64,000 nucleotides of DNA from the NCBI GenBank assembly GCA_943787205.1, contig CALSLN010000024.1, positions 22,395 to 86,394 on the forward strand, written 5' to 3'. Each line of letters begins with the position of its first letter. Within the stretch, counting starts at the first letter, position 1. The notes below the pieces were generated by a model. It saw nothing but the letters and a program-made list of their open reading frames with translations, searched no databases and was not told the origin of the DNA. The DNA is from an uncultured Rhodospirillaceae bacterium (GTDB lineage Bacteria; Pseudomonadota; Alphaproteobacteria; Rhodospirillales; Rhodospirillaceae). The position numbers and the translations under genes were made by a program. Positions 9,186 to 17,207 of this stretch are shown piece after piece.

Positions 9186-10016
9186 TCAGGCCGTCGCCCC
9201 GATGTTCTCAGTCTGAGCCGCTCTTATGGTTTCTTGCCACCGGCTCGTATCCAGATCGCTCAGGCACTGCGTCAGCTCCTCAGCGCAGGACAGCAAAGGA
9301 TCAAGCAGTTTTTCAGTCACCTGACCCAGAGAAAGAACGGAATCATTCACGCCAACGGAAACGCAAAACGGCACAGCCCCATTAACATGAACCGGAACTG
9401 CGATTGTGTTGAGCTGCTTGTTCACTGTTTTGGATGCCGCATAACCTGAGTTCACAATGTCACTCAAGAGCTTTGGGACGCTCTTTGAATCGATGCCAGA
9501 CTCTTCATAGAGCGTTGACGATTGTTGAACGGCCATGGCTAAAACGTCATCTCTCACGGGCTGGGTGAGATACGCAAGGAGGACATGCCCCGCAGCGCGG
9601 CCGAGCAAAGGCCGCATCAACATTGTGCGGCGCTGTTTGGTGACCAAGGGCGATACAGCGTCCGTATTTGCGATCAACGTCAACTGAGCACTCTTGAGCG
9701 TGGTAAAATTCAATGACCACCCAATGTCTCGGCAGGTGCGATGCAGGATCGGAAGAACTGTAAGCCGGAGAGCTTGATCGCGTGTCGCCCCTTTCGACAG
9801 CTCAAATGTCTTCGCCGTCGGTTGATAGGTCAGCGTGCGTTCGTCGCGAAAAATGTATCCCAGTTTCAAGAGTGTGACGATGTAACGGTTCACAGCAGAC
9901 CGCGGCAGATCGACCGCCTGCGACAGATCCGACATCGTAATGCCGTCAGCCGCGTTAACCGCGCCAAGAACTCTGGCGAACCGTTCGATGCTCTCTAGGG
10001 GCTGGATCTGTGCCAA
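9186..10016 (-). CDS. IclR-family transcriptional regulator (upstream copy)
   Basis: First gene of the tandem IclR pair, 276 residues. The helix-turn-helix reads MSDLSQAVDLPRSAVNRYIV and aligns with its neighbour over the whole length (shared features include the LGYxxRDE wing and PLLGRAAGHVLLAY). The start is a TTG at 10016-10014 with GGAGAG about seven bases upstream; no ATG lies near the right place in frame. It is divergent from the TonB receptor at 10221, leaving a 204-base region where an operator would be expected, so control of that receptor by one or both IclR proteins is a reasonable inference. Confidence 0.87.
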   Translation of the reverse strand: MAQIQPLESIERFARVLGAVNAADGITMSDLSQAVDLPRSAVNRYIVTLLKLGYIFRDERTLTYQPTAKTFELSKGATRDQALRLTVLPILHRTCRDIGWSLNFTTLKSAQLTLIANTDAVSPLVTKQRRTMLMRPLLGRAAGHVLLAYLTQPVRDDVLAMAVQQSSTLYEESGIDSKSVPKLLSDIVNSGYAASKTVNKQLNTIAVPVHVNGAVPFCVSVGVNDSVLSLGQVTEKLLDPLLSCAEELTQCLSDLDTSRWQETIRAAQTENIGATA

Positions 10017-10220
10017 AGCGTACTCTCCAGGCGATTACTCATTCAGCGATCATATTGGTTACGTTATCACATACAACGGTGCAGAAAGTAGGGTTGTTCT
10101 TGATCGCTGACCGAGCAGGGGCCGCTTTGGGCTACAGGGTTTCAAGCCTGTGAGAGACAAATCACCCCAAGACTAAACACTCGTTCAACGTGTCATGCAC
10201 AAGCACTCCGGAGAAAAACC

Positions 10221-12335
10221 ATGAAATTGAGAACAGCACTTCTTGCCTCTGTGGCAATGTCACTGGCGCTCCCTGCATCTGCGCAACAGGTTGCGTTAGA
10301 AGAAATCGTTGTTACGGCGCGTAAGCGCTCAGAAACGTTGTTGGAAATTCCGCTCACCGTGTCGGCATTCTCGGCCGATGATATTGAGCAGGCGGGCTAC
10401 ACGACCATTTCTGATTTGATTGAAGCTGTGCCGGGCGTGCAGTACGGCAGTTTTGAAGCTGAAGGGCGTGGTGATTCAGCCAGCTTCCGTGGCGTCGCGA
10501 CCAACACCGGTGACCCAACCCTGCAAAACTCGTCCAAGTTTATCGACGGTGTTTACGTCTCAGGCTCGCTCTTCACGGCGCTGCTCTCTGATCTAGAGCG
10601 GGTTGAAGTGATCAAGGGGCCACAAAGCGCGCTCTATGGCCGCGCGACGTTCTCCGGGGCGATCAACTACATCACGAAAAAGCCGTCCAATGAGTTCGAA
10701 GGCTCCATCAGTGCCACGGTTGCCGAGTATGACGAAATTCAGCTCAGCGGCTCTTTGAGTGGCCCAATCGTGGAAGACCGTTTAGCCATTCGGATTAGCG
10801 GCGGATTGCTCAGTAAGGGCAGCGAATACAACAACATTACCAATGGCGCCGAGATGGGCGAAGACGATATCTATTCCATCAGCACTGCTTTGAGGTTGAC
10901 GCCAAGTGACGCCTTCACGGCAGACTTATCGCTCAGCTATTCCGATGCGGATCTTGGTGAAGCGCCTCGTGCCACCACAGCCCTTAATAGCGGCGAGTTG
11001 GTTTTCCCTCTGACCTCCGTGATCGGCGGCAACGTGGATCAGTTGGACGATCCAGGGATCCAATCCGAGACCTTCCGTGGCAGCTTGTCCATGAATTACG
11101 ACATGAACGGTTACACGCTCACATCGATCACCGGGTATGGCGAAGAAGACACGGTTAACCAGTCCGATGGGAATTACGACCCCAGCAAAGTGGGTTTCTT
11201 ATCGTTCCTCTGTAATGCCGGACCATTCGTTGGCGCCGATTGCAGTATTTTCCAAACCGTCACGGAACGTCGGCTTGAATCAAAATTCCAGGAATTCCGC
11301 ATTACGTCGCCAGACGACGAGCGCTTAAGCTGGATTGCTGGGGCTTCCTATTTTGATGAAGACTTCTCGACGGCGCGCTTACGTAACTTCCGTCAATCCC
11401 CGTCTCTGAAGACCACTGAGAACCTGTCCGTCTTTGGCTCCGTGTCCTTCGAGGCAAGCGAGCAGTTCACAGTGAGCTTTGATGGCCGCTACCAAACAGA
11501 AGACATCAAAGTTGAGAACCTCGACACCGGGACGATTCAAGAAGGTGAGTTCAATTCGTTCTTGCCGCGTTTCATCGTCGAATACACACCGTCAGACGAT
11601 ACTTTGCTCTACGCCAGTGCGGCGAAGGGCAACAAGCCGGGCACATTTAACAGCTCAGGCCCACCGCAGTTTGCCGTTGTCGACGAAGAGTCACTTTGGA
11701 CCTATGAAGTCGGGACTAAAGTCAACGCATTGAACGATGTTCTCACAATCCAAGCCGCTGGTTACTTTATTGATTGGAGCAACCAAGTCTTCCGCTTCAA
11801 CGACCCAGACCCCACAGTTGGGAGCTACTTCATCAACGCGGGTGAAACTGAAGTCTGGGGCGCTGATTTCTCCGTCAACGCGCAGTTCAACGAGCACTTG
11901 CGTGGCTCGGTTTCGTATTCTTATGTTGATACGGAATTCAAAGTCTTTGAATCAGCGAATGCTTTGACAATTCTGGGTGATGCCGATGTGTCTGGTAATC
12001 AGACGCCGCGCACCTCCGGAAACTCCCTCTTTGCATCTCTTGAGTATCAAGCGCCTCTGAACATGATCGGGGATGGTTACGACTGGTTCGCCCGCGCCGA
12101 TTTGAGCTATCGCGATGAGATGTTTATCGATGAACTCAATCTAGAAACAATCGGGCCGCAGACACTTGTTAATCTGCGCCTCGGTATTGATACGGGACCA
12201 GCCCGTGTCACGCTGTTTGTCGATAACGCAACGAACAGCGATGCGCTGACCACTGGCTTCAGATTTGGTGCAGTGGCGCTCGTCGGACTGCCCCAAAGCC
12301 GGCAGTATGGCATTTCAGCCGCTTACAAGTTTTAG
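10221..12335 (+). CDS. TonB-dependent outer-membrane receptor
   Basis: A 704-residue outer-membrane beta-barrel transporter. The signal peptide is KLRTALLASVAMSLALPASA, followed by the TonB-box-like EEIVVTARKR and a plug domain (PLTVSAFSADDIEQAGYTTI, then VEVIKGPQSALYGRATFSGA). The barrel ends with the C-terminal segment RQYGISAAYKF, aromatic last residue as expected. GGAG lies eight bases before the ATG. It is divergent from two IclR regulators. Such receptors import siderophores, vitamins, sugars or other large ligands; nothing in the sequence identifies the ligand. Compared with typical receptors of this class (700-1000 residues) it is short but complete. Confidence 0.92.
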   Translation: MKLRTALLASVAMSLALPASAQQVALEEIVVTARKRSETLLEIPLTVSAFSADDIEQAGYTTISDLIEAVPGVQYGSFEAEGRGDSASFRGVATNTGDPTLQNSSKFIDGVYVSGSLFTALLSDLERVEVIKGPQSALYGRATFSGAINYITKKPSNEFEGSISATVAEYDEIQLSGSLSGPIVEDRLAIRISGGLLSKGSEYNNITNGAEMGEDDIYSISTALRLTPSDAFTADLSLSYSDADLGEAPRATTALNSGELVFPLTSVIGGNVDQLDDPGIQSETFRGSLSMNYDMNGYTLTSITGYGEEDTVNQSDGNYDPSKVGFLSFLCNAGPFVGADCSIFQTVTERRLESKFQEFRITSPDDERLSWIAGASYFDEDFSTARLRNFRQSPSLKTTENLSVFGSVSFEASEQFTVSFDGRYQTEDIKVENLDTGTIQEGEFNSFLPRFIVEYTPSDDTLLYASAAKGNKPGTFNSSGPPQFAVVDEESLWTYEVGTKVNALNDVLTIQAAGYFIDWSNQVFRFNDPDPTVGSYFINAGETEVWGADFSVNAQFNEHLRGSVSYSYVDTEFKVFESANALTILGDADVSGNQTPRTSGNSLFASLEYQAPLNMIGDGYDWFARADLSYRDEMFIDELNLETIGPQTLVNLRLGIDTGPARVTLFVDNATNSDALTTGFRFGAVALVGLPQSRQYGISAAYKF

Positions 12336-12348
12336 GCACACTCAGGCT

Positions 12349-12374
12349 GGGGTGGAAGGCAAACCTTTCACCCC
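12349..12374 (+). terminator. Hairpin downstream of the TonB receptor gene
   Basis: GGGGTGGAAGG (12349-12359) pairs with CCTTTCACCCC (12364-12374) across a CAAA loop, giving an 11-base-pair stem with one G-U pair. It begins 14 bases after the receptor stop codon. There is no downstream T tract, so termination may be Rho-assisted, or the stem may protect the 3' end of the message. Confidence 0.45.
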
Positions 12375-12417
12375 GGACCCTGGTCTAAAACACCGAGATA
12401 ATCGTATGTTAGGATAG

Positions 12418-12437
12418 AGAGCGGCTTAAGCCGCTCT
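12418..12437 (+). terminator. Second hairpin between receptor and small-protein gene
   Basis: AGAGCGGC (12418-12425) and GCCGCTCT (12430-12437) form a perfect 8-base-pair stem around TTAA, followed by TGGTTTG. With the hairpin at 12349 it could form a double terminator before the next operon. Confidence 0.45.
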
Positions 12438-12510
12438 TGGTTTGTAAGGTAGAAGCTTATTTTGCGATAGAATTTAGGCGGACCCTCTTCACTGAATTGA
12501 GAGACTGATC

Positions 12511-12837
12511 ATGACCGAAGGCTCTAAGAGCAAAGCAACACACCGCGAGGACTTTGTTCCTCCTCAAACCGAAGATGTGTTTCTCGATAACGCGGCCTTG
12601 GACAATGTGATGTCGACGGTCATTGCTCTGGGCAGTGAGTTTTGGGCGCTGCAAAAGCGCATGAACGTGATGGAAACACTGTTGGAAGAAAATGGCTCCG
12701 TCTCGAAGGAGATGGTTGAAGCCTATCGTCCGACCGAAGAGCAAAGCGCCGCCTGGGAAGAGCAACGAGATCGTTTCATCAATCGCGTGTACGGGTTCTT
12801 GCAGAACACCGGTACCGATTCAAAGACCGCCGGGTAG
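12511..12837 (+). CDS. Conserved-looking small cytoplasmic protein upstream of a methyltransferase
   Basis: A 108-residue acidic protein, no signal peptide or membrane segment. A helical middle (NVMSTVIALGSEFWALQKRM, then ETLLEENGSVSKEMVEAYRP) suggests a small helical or coiled-coil fold. The ATG has GAGAG seven bases upstream. The stop codon lies nine bases before the Tat-leader methyltransferase, whose ribosome site AGGAGA overlaps the end of this gene, so the two form an operon. I do not recognise the family. A partner or chaperone role for the methyltransferase is possible only by context. Confidence 0.6.
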   Translation: MTEGSKSKATHREDFVPPQTEDVFLDNAALDNVMSTVIALGSEFWALQKRMNVMETLLEENGSVSKEMVEAYRPTEEQSAAWEEQRDRFINRVYGFLQNTGTDSKTAG

Positions 12838-12846
12838 GAGAGCACC

Positions 12847-14046
12847 ATGATTGATCGTCGCACCCTATTCGGAACAACCGCCGCTGTTGCTAGCGCCTTT
12901 ACCTCTTTTTTCGGTAGCCGCAAGGCCGCTGCCGCCGTGACCTCGAAATCCTTGCCCAATGATATCGAGCCCCGCGGCACTTACACAGAAGGACGGTTAG
13001 AGCGCCTGCCAGAGATGGATATGGAAAGCCGCCTTGAATTTACCCAAGGCTTTCGCAATTGGTCCTTGCGCAACTTTGGCCGCAAGAGCTCTAGCCGAGT
13101 TAATGAGCTGGTGCGGGAAGCTGGGTTTGTCACAAGTCCGTCACCACCCATTGATGATGTCTTGGCCGCTATTGGCGATGATCTCACCGTATGGACAAGC
13201 GTGCGCTGTAAAACCACGGCGCAGCAGATTATGTGGAACAACTTGGTCGATGGCTTCAATGCCAACAAAGACGCGTACCTGGCCGAGCTGGACGCCGCCG
13301 ATGCGTCCGGACCTGGGACACTAGAGCTCAACGCCGATCTCGATATACCCGATTACACAAAGCATGAAATTCACATTCAGCCCGGTGGCTATATTGGCGA
13401 TCCGCTTGGCGGCTACGTCTATCACTATGGCGTCAACGTCTTCACGCTGGACCTTTCGTCTGAAGATGTTTTCCACCGTGACCTAGCCCAAATCATTCCT
13501 GTTCCGGAAGATGGCAAGATGGAACGCTTCTTGGATATCGGTACGGGCGTCGCCCAATTGCCCATGGCCGTGAAAGAACGATTCCCCGAGACAGATGTGT
13601 GGGGCATTGATGTCGGCGCACCCATGTTGCGCTACGGCCATATGCGCGCCGCTGAGAACGGCTTGGATATCAACCTGTCTCAGCGCATGGCAGAGGACAC
13701 TGGCTTTGAAGACAACAGCTTTGATGTTGTGACGGCCTACATTCTGTTCCACGAAGTCCCGACGGAAGAGACGAAGAAGATTCTGGCCGAGGTGCGTCGC
13801 ATCTTGCGTCCGGGCGGTGTGTTCTTCCCCGTCGACTTCCGGACCTACACCCAAACACGGCCATCAGCCTCCGGCCGGTTTAATCAGTGGTGGGATCATG
13901 TGCATAACAATGAAGTCTGGACCGAAGAGTATCGGGCGTCCGACTTTATTCAGTTGATGGCAGATGCAGGTTTGGTCGTGAATGAAGACGCCCCAACGTT
14001 GCAGAAACGATTCTGGAACAGCGTTATGGCCACAAAGCCGGTTTAG
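12847..14046 (+). CDS. SAM-dependent methyltransferase with Tat-like leader (copy 1)
   Basis: A 399-residue class I methyltransferase fold. The N-terminus MIDRRTLFGTTAAVASAF has a twin-arginine motif (DRRTLF), a hydrophobic stretch and a cleavage-like AAAA, so it looks like a Tat signal. Motif I is RFLDIGTGVAQL at about residues 227-238, with the acidic end of beta2 in VWGIDVGAP and the post-motif region DVVTAYILFHEVP. Residues before 220 form an uncharacterised N-terminal domain shared with the paralogue at 21706 (for example KHEIHIQPGGYIGD). Export of a SAM-dependent enzyme would be unusual because SAM is cytoplasmic. Substrate unknown. AGGAGA precedes the ATG. Confidence 0.82.
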   Translation: MIDRRTLFGTTAAVASAFTSFFGSRKAAAAVTSKSLPNDIEPRGTYTEGRLERLPEMDMESRLEFTQGFRNWSLRNFGRKSSSRVNELVREAGFVTSPSPPIDDVLAAIGDDLTVWTSVRCKTTAQQIMWNNLVDGFNANKDAYLAELDAADASGPGTLELNADLDIPDYTKHEIHIQPGGYIGDPLGGYVYHYGVNVFTLDLSSEDVFHRDLAQIIPVPEDGKMERFLDIGTGVAQLPMAVKERFPETDVWGIDVGAPMLRYGHMRAAENGLDINLSQRMAEDTGFEDNSFDVVTAYILFHEVPTEETKKILAEVRRILRPGGVFFPVDFRTYTQTRPSASGRFNQWWDHVHNNEVWTEEYRASDFIQLMADAGLVVNEDAPTLQKRFWNSVMATKPV

Positions 14047-14261
14047 GCTCGTTCAGGCGAGGTTTTACGGCTGGTGGGCAACAGCCCAGTAGAACGCTGC
14101 CCTGTTGAAGCACCAGATGTGCCAAAACATACTTTGGGCGGCGTGCAACCTTACCTGTCATGTTTCTAACACCGATAACTACTTATTATGCGCATGTCAG
14201 AGGGGCGCGAAAATGAGTTATAGTAAGGTTTGTCGTCGTAATCCTGAATCGGATTGTGTAC

Positions 14262-14900
14262 ATGCTGCTGAAAAACCTAATGATATTATGCTTAGCGCTA
14301 TTCATAGCTAACCAGGCTACTGCACAAGACTCTGGTGGTGATCAGAGACATTTTTGTGAACGGTATGCAAAGCGTTCGCTAACGAAAGCGGTCCAGGTTG
14401 ATGGTTTTCAAGACTGGTATGGCTCAACCGGCATCTGGACCCGCGCTGAGGTGATGAATTATGATGATGCGGGCAAGCGTAAGGTTGTTAAAGAAGACCC
14501 TACCAACATAACTTTTTCTGAGTTATCTGATATCACTAGAGATATCATTATCGCTGAGCTGAAAAGTGACTTTGAAGTTCTAGTCCAAAATAACAATAGC
14601 TCGGATAGAACTGCTTTGAAGCAAGGGCCTCTCATAGAAGTTCGCGTTGTTGCTACTGTTCGACCATCTACCTGTGGTGATGGGACGATGGGGAAGATGT
14701 TATCGGTCGCCGGTCGTGCAAATTTCACACGTCCTTTTAAGCTTGTAGGACTTTTTAGACCGGAGGCGTCTTTAATTTGTCCTATGAAGAGTGCGCAGTC
14801 GGACCAAATTAAAGAGGTCCTGACAAATCTACTGAATGCGAACGTTTTTCCTCACTTAAAAAAAGGCCTTTGCATTGATTGGGCGACTGTCGAGCAGTAG
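14262..14900 (+). CDS. Secreted hypothetical protein
   Basis: A 212-residue protein beginning with a clear Sec signal peptide (LLKNLMILCLALFIANQATA, cleavage before QDSGG). The mature part has four cysteines (in FCERY, TCGDG, ICPMK and LCIDW), which could form two disulfides in the periplasm. I do not recognise the family. The ATG at 14262 places the signal at the N-terminus; a GTG two codons upstream is possible. It stands alone between the methyltransferase and the convergent metallo-hydrolase, and its base composition is more AT-rich than its neighbours, which hints at a different history. Confidence 0.6.
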   Translation: MLLKNLMILCLALFIANQATAQDSGGDQRHFCERYAKRSLTKAVQVDGFQDWYGSTGIWTRAEVMNYDDAGKRKVVKEDPTNITFSELSDITRDIIIAELKSDFEVLVQNNNSSDRTALKQGPLIEVRVVATVRPSTCGDGTMGKMLSVAGRANFTRPFKLVGLFRPEASLICPMKSAQSDQIKEVLTNLLNANVFPHLKKGLCIDWATVEQ

Positions 14901-14939
14901 GCTATCCTCACCATCTCGGGCTTTTTATGTCGTGAGAAT

Positions 14940-15827
14940 CTAAGCCTCTAGCCAAAACCCGTCTTTTCCACTTTCCACCCGCACGGCTGTGGGGGTTGGG
15001 AAGTGGGCCGGTATCAGCCAACTGCCATTATCTGCGACGGTTTCCAAAACGGTTTGCCGCATGGCGCCGGCCATCTTGGCATCCCAACAGAATTGAGATG
15101 ACCACTCGGGATGCTCCACTTGAAGTGGGTGGTGAATCACGTCGCCAATCACGTAGGCGGTCTGTGTTTTACCCTGGCTGGTGGTGTCTAGTTTCACCAT
15201 CACGTGTCCGGGGGAATGACCAAAGGCGGGGAGGAGCGAGACGCCGGGCTCAATCTCGTGGTGGGAGTCGACAATCTCCGCTAGGCCCGCATCCAATACT
15301 GGCTGGACGCTGTCTTGCCAGGATTTATGATTGGCATCGGCATCCGGTTCCCAGAAGGCCATTTCCTCGCGCCCGAATAAATACTTTGCGTTGGGGAACG
15401 TCGGCACCCAGCGTCCATCCAGTAGGCGTGTGTTCCAGCCCACATGATCTGCATGTAGGTGTGTGCACAGCACGTGCGTGATTTCGTTGACCGACAATCC
15501 AATGCCCTTGATATCATTTAAAAACGGACCAGACCGCATGTGCCATTCGGGCACAAAGGGGCGGTGCTTATCGTTGCCCAGGCAAGCGTCGATCAAAATC
15601 ACGGACGTCGGTGTGCGCACGATAATGCCATGGAACGCCATGATCAGTTTGTGTTCAGCCTGATCAAAGAACCGTGCATCGTTATAGGTGCGTGTGGCCT
15701 TGATGGCGTCCGGCGTGGCTGAGGGAATCAAATGTTCCGGGTCGCGAAACGGCCCTTCAAACTCGACGATGCGATAGACTTCAAAGGGCCCATCGGGAAA
15801 AACGGGAAGGGCGATCGCACCACTCAT
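14940..15827 (-). CDS. Metallo-beta-lactamase-fold hydrolase
   Basis: A 295-residue MBL-fold enzyme. The metal-binding motif is VLCTHLHADHVGW (HxHxDH), followed by LLPAFGHSPGHVMVKL, carrying the next metal His, and YVIGDVIHHPLQ with the bridging Asp. There is no signal peptide, so it is cytoplasmic. The pattern (a THLHADHVGWN core, then GHSPGH) is that of lactonase and alkylsulfatase-like or quorum-quenching MBL proteins, but the substrate cannot be decided from sequence. It starts six bases after the end of the cysteine-dioxygenase-like gene and is clearly in an operon with it. Confidence 0.85.
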   Translation of the reverse strand: MSGAIALPVFPDGPFEVYRIVEFEGPFRDPEHLIPSATPDAIKATRTYNDARFFDQAEHKLIMAFHGIIVRTPTSVILIDACLGNDKHRPFVPEWHMRSGPFLNDIKGIGLSVNEITHVLCTHLHADHVGWNTRLLDGRWVPTFPNAKYLFGREEMAFWEPDADANHKSWQDSVQPVLDAGLAEIVDSHHEIEPGVSLLPAFGHSPGHVMVKLDTTSQGKTQTAYVIGDVIHHPLQVEHPEWSSQFCWDAKMAGAMRQTVLETVADNGSWLIPAHFPTPTAVRVESGKDGFWLEA

Positions 15828-15833
15828 TGTGGA

Positions 15834-16460
15834 TTACCCAAACGAGAAGGGAATTTGATCAGGGCCGTAGTACTGCTCAACCGTGTTGTCTTTCTTATAG
15901 AAAATATTCTGCACATATGTGCCGCAGCGTTGGCTGCGCACAATCACGGCGACCGTCGGGCCATCTCCATTGTATTCAGCGTGAATGTCCCAGGGCTTGA
16001 TAAAGTCGATGTAGCCGGGGACCACGTCCACGGTTTCGGTTTCTTCCACAACAGCGGTTTGGGGCAGATCGCCCGGCTCACCGCCATCTGTGCGCTTGAA
16101 GCGCAGCACTTGTTCGCCGCCATCGACCACACCGTAGAGTGTCCATGACACACCGTGGTCGTGGATTGTTGTTTTCGCATTGGCTTTCTTGATCAGTCCG
16201 TTGATGACAAAGCCGTAGTCTGGATCTTCATAAAACAGCAGGTTGGCGTGCTTGCCTTCCAGGCCCAACTTGGCCGGGCTGGTTGGCCAAGTCTTGGCAT
16301 GTTCCGCTACATCGGGGTCGCGGAGCATCTCTTGCAGCGGTTCGCAGGCTTGCGGCCAAACCTCATCGGCACTGAGGCCTTGCTCGAACAAGCCTCGCAC
16401 GGTTGAAACAAACGTCTCAACGGCGGGCAACATGGGTCTTCTGCTGGCATCATCTGGCAT
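15834..16460 (-). CDS. Cysteine-dioxygenase-like cupin protein (copy 1)
   Basis: A 208-residue protein resembling type I cysteine dioxygenase and thiol dioxygenases. The iron-binding pattern is visible: IHDHG with H100 and H102, then DIHAEYN with H160. The family would oxidise a thiol such as cysteine or 3-mercaptopropionate to the sulfinate using O2; the actual substrate is not known. I choose the ATG at 16460 (MPDDASRRPML) because the TTG at 16535 adds 25 residues without family character. It leads an operon with the MBL hydrolase. A second protein of this type is at 34322, with nearly the same His spacing but little other similarity. Confidence 0.7.
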   Translation of the reverse strand: MPDDASRRPMLPAVETFVSTVRGLFEQGLSADEVWPQACEPLQEMLRDPDVAEHAKTWPTSPAKLGLEGKHANLLFYEDPDYGFVINGLIKKANAKTTIHDHGVSWTLYGVVDGGEQVLRFKRTDGGEPGDLPQTAVVEETETVDVVPGYIDFIKPWDIHAEYNGDGPTVAVIVRSQRCGTYVQNIFYKKDNTVEQYYGPDQIPFSFG

Positions 16461-16594
16461 GGTGGTTTTTTCATTATTGAAGGTGATAAGAGGAAGAGTA
16501 AGGAAATCGCTGTATCGAGCCAATTCGTATATCAATAATAATCACCACACGATTACGGACCTGGCCTTTGCCCCTTGGGTGACGAGTTACACTC

Positions 16595-16987
16595 TTAAAC
16601 CACTGCGCCAATCACGAGGGCCAGGCCAAAAGCGCCGGTCGCTAGTGCCCAGGTGCGCGGCAGGGGATTACGCCAGAATCGACCGGCAATAGCCAGAACC
16701 CCATCCGGTGCGACCATCCACAGGAGTCCTTTGGCAATGGTGGCCCAGCCCATCAATGTTACGAAGGCCGCGAGCCATCCGTCCCAACTGGGGTGAACAA
16801 TCACCACTGTGACACCAAGGACGTATGTAAGAGCGCCGGTAATGAAGGTTAGCGCGGCATTGCCCTTAAAGCCTTCTAGGATGCGCCCCAGCTTTGTTGG
16901 ATCACGAAACATGCCGATGGCTATGGCTATGGCGTAAATCCCTAAGGCAAGGGCAAGAGAGACCGTCAACGGTTGGGAAGAGAGCAT
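16595..16987 (-). CDS. Small integral membrane protein, four predicted helices
   Basis: A 130-residue hydrophobic protein with about four membrane segments (around VSLALALGIYAIAIAIGMF, LTFITGALTYVLGVTVVIV, LAAFVTLMGWATIAKGLLW and TWALATGAFGLALVIGAVV). A strong ribosome site (AAAGGAG) precedes the ATG. No catalytic motif is visible and I do not recognise a named family. It is divergent from the GDSL autotransporter gene, with about 220 bases between. Confidence 0.7.
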   Translation of the reverse strand: MLSSQPLTVSLALALGIYAIAIAIGMFRDPTKLGRILEGFKGNAALTFITGALTYVLGVTVVIVHPSWDGWLAAFVTLMGWATIAKGLLWMVAPDGVLAIAGRFWRNPLPRTWALATGAFGLALVIGAVV

Positions 16988-17207
16988 GGATGTTCTCCTT
17001 TCGCTGTTTTATGTCTGAGCTGCGCTTACTCGCTGCGTCGGCGGAAATTATCTCCGGTCTTCCAATCCCCGCCTTGTGAGTTGCTCTAAGGCAGAGCCTC
17101 ACTAATACCCAATAAGTATAGGGTTTATGCCCCTCAGGGCACGATTTTATTTGGGGGTGAACTTGTGCTTAAATACCCCCATAAAAGTATCAGGAAGGGT
17201 GGGACCC

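Noticed and set aside
14105..14311. 68-codon ORF upstream of the secreted hypothetical protein
   Set aside because: It overlaps the start of the signal-peptide gene in another frame and has poor composition.
17127..17207. Upstream extension of the GDSL autotransporter
   Set aside because: It would put 27 residues before a good signal peptide, while GGAAGG and the ATG at 17208 fit better.
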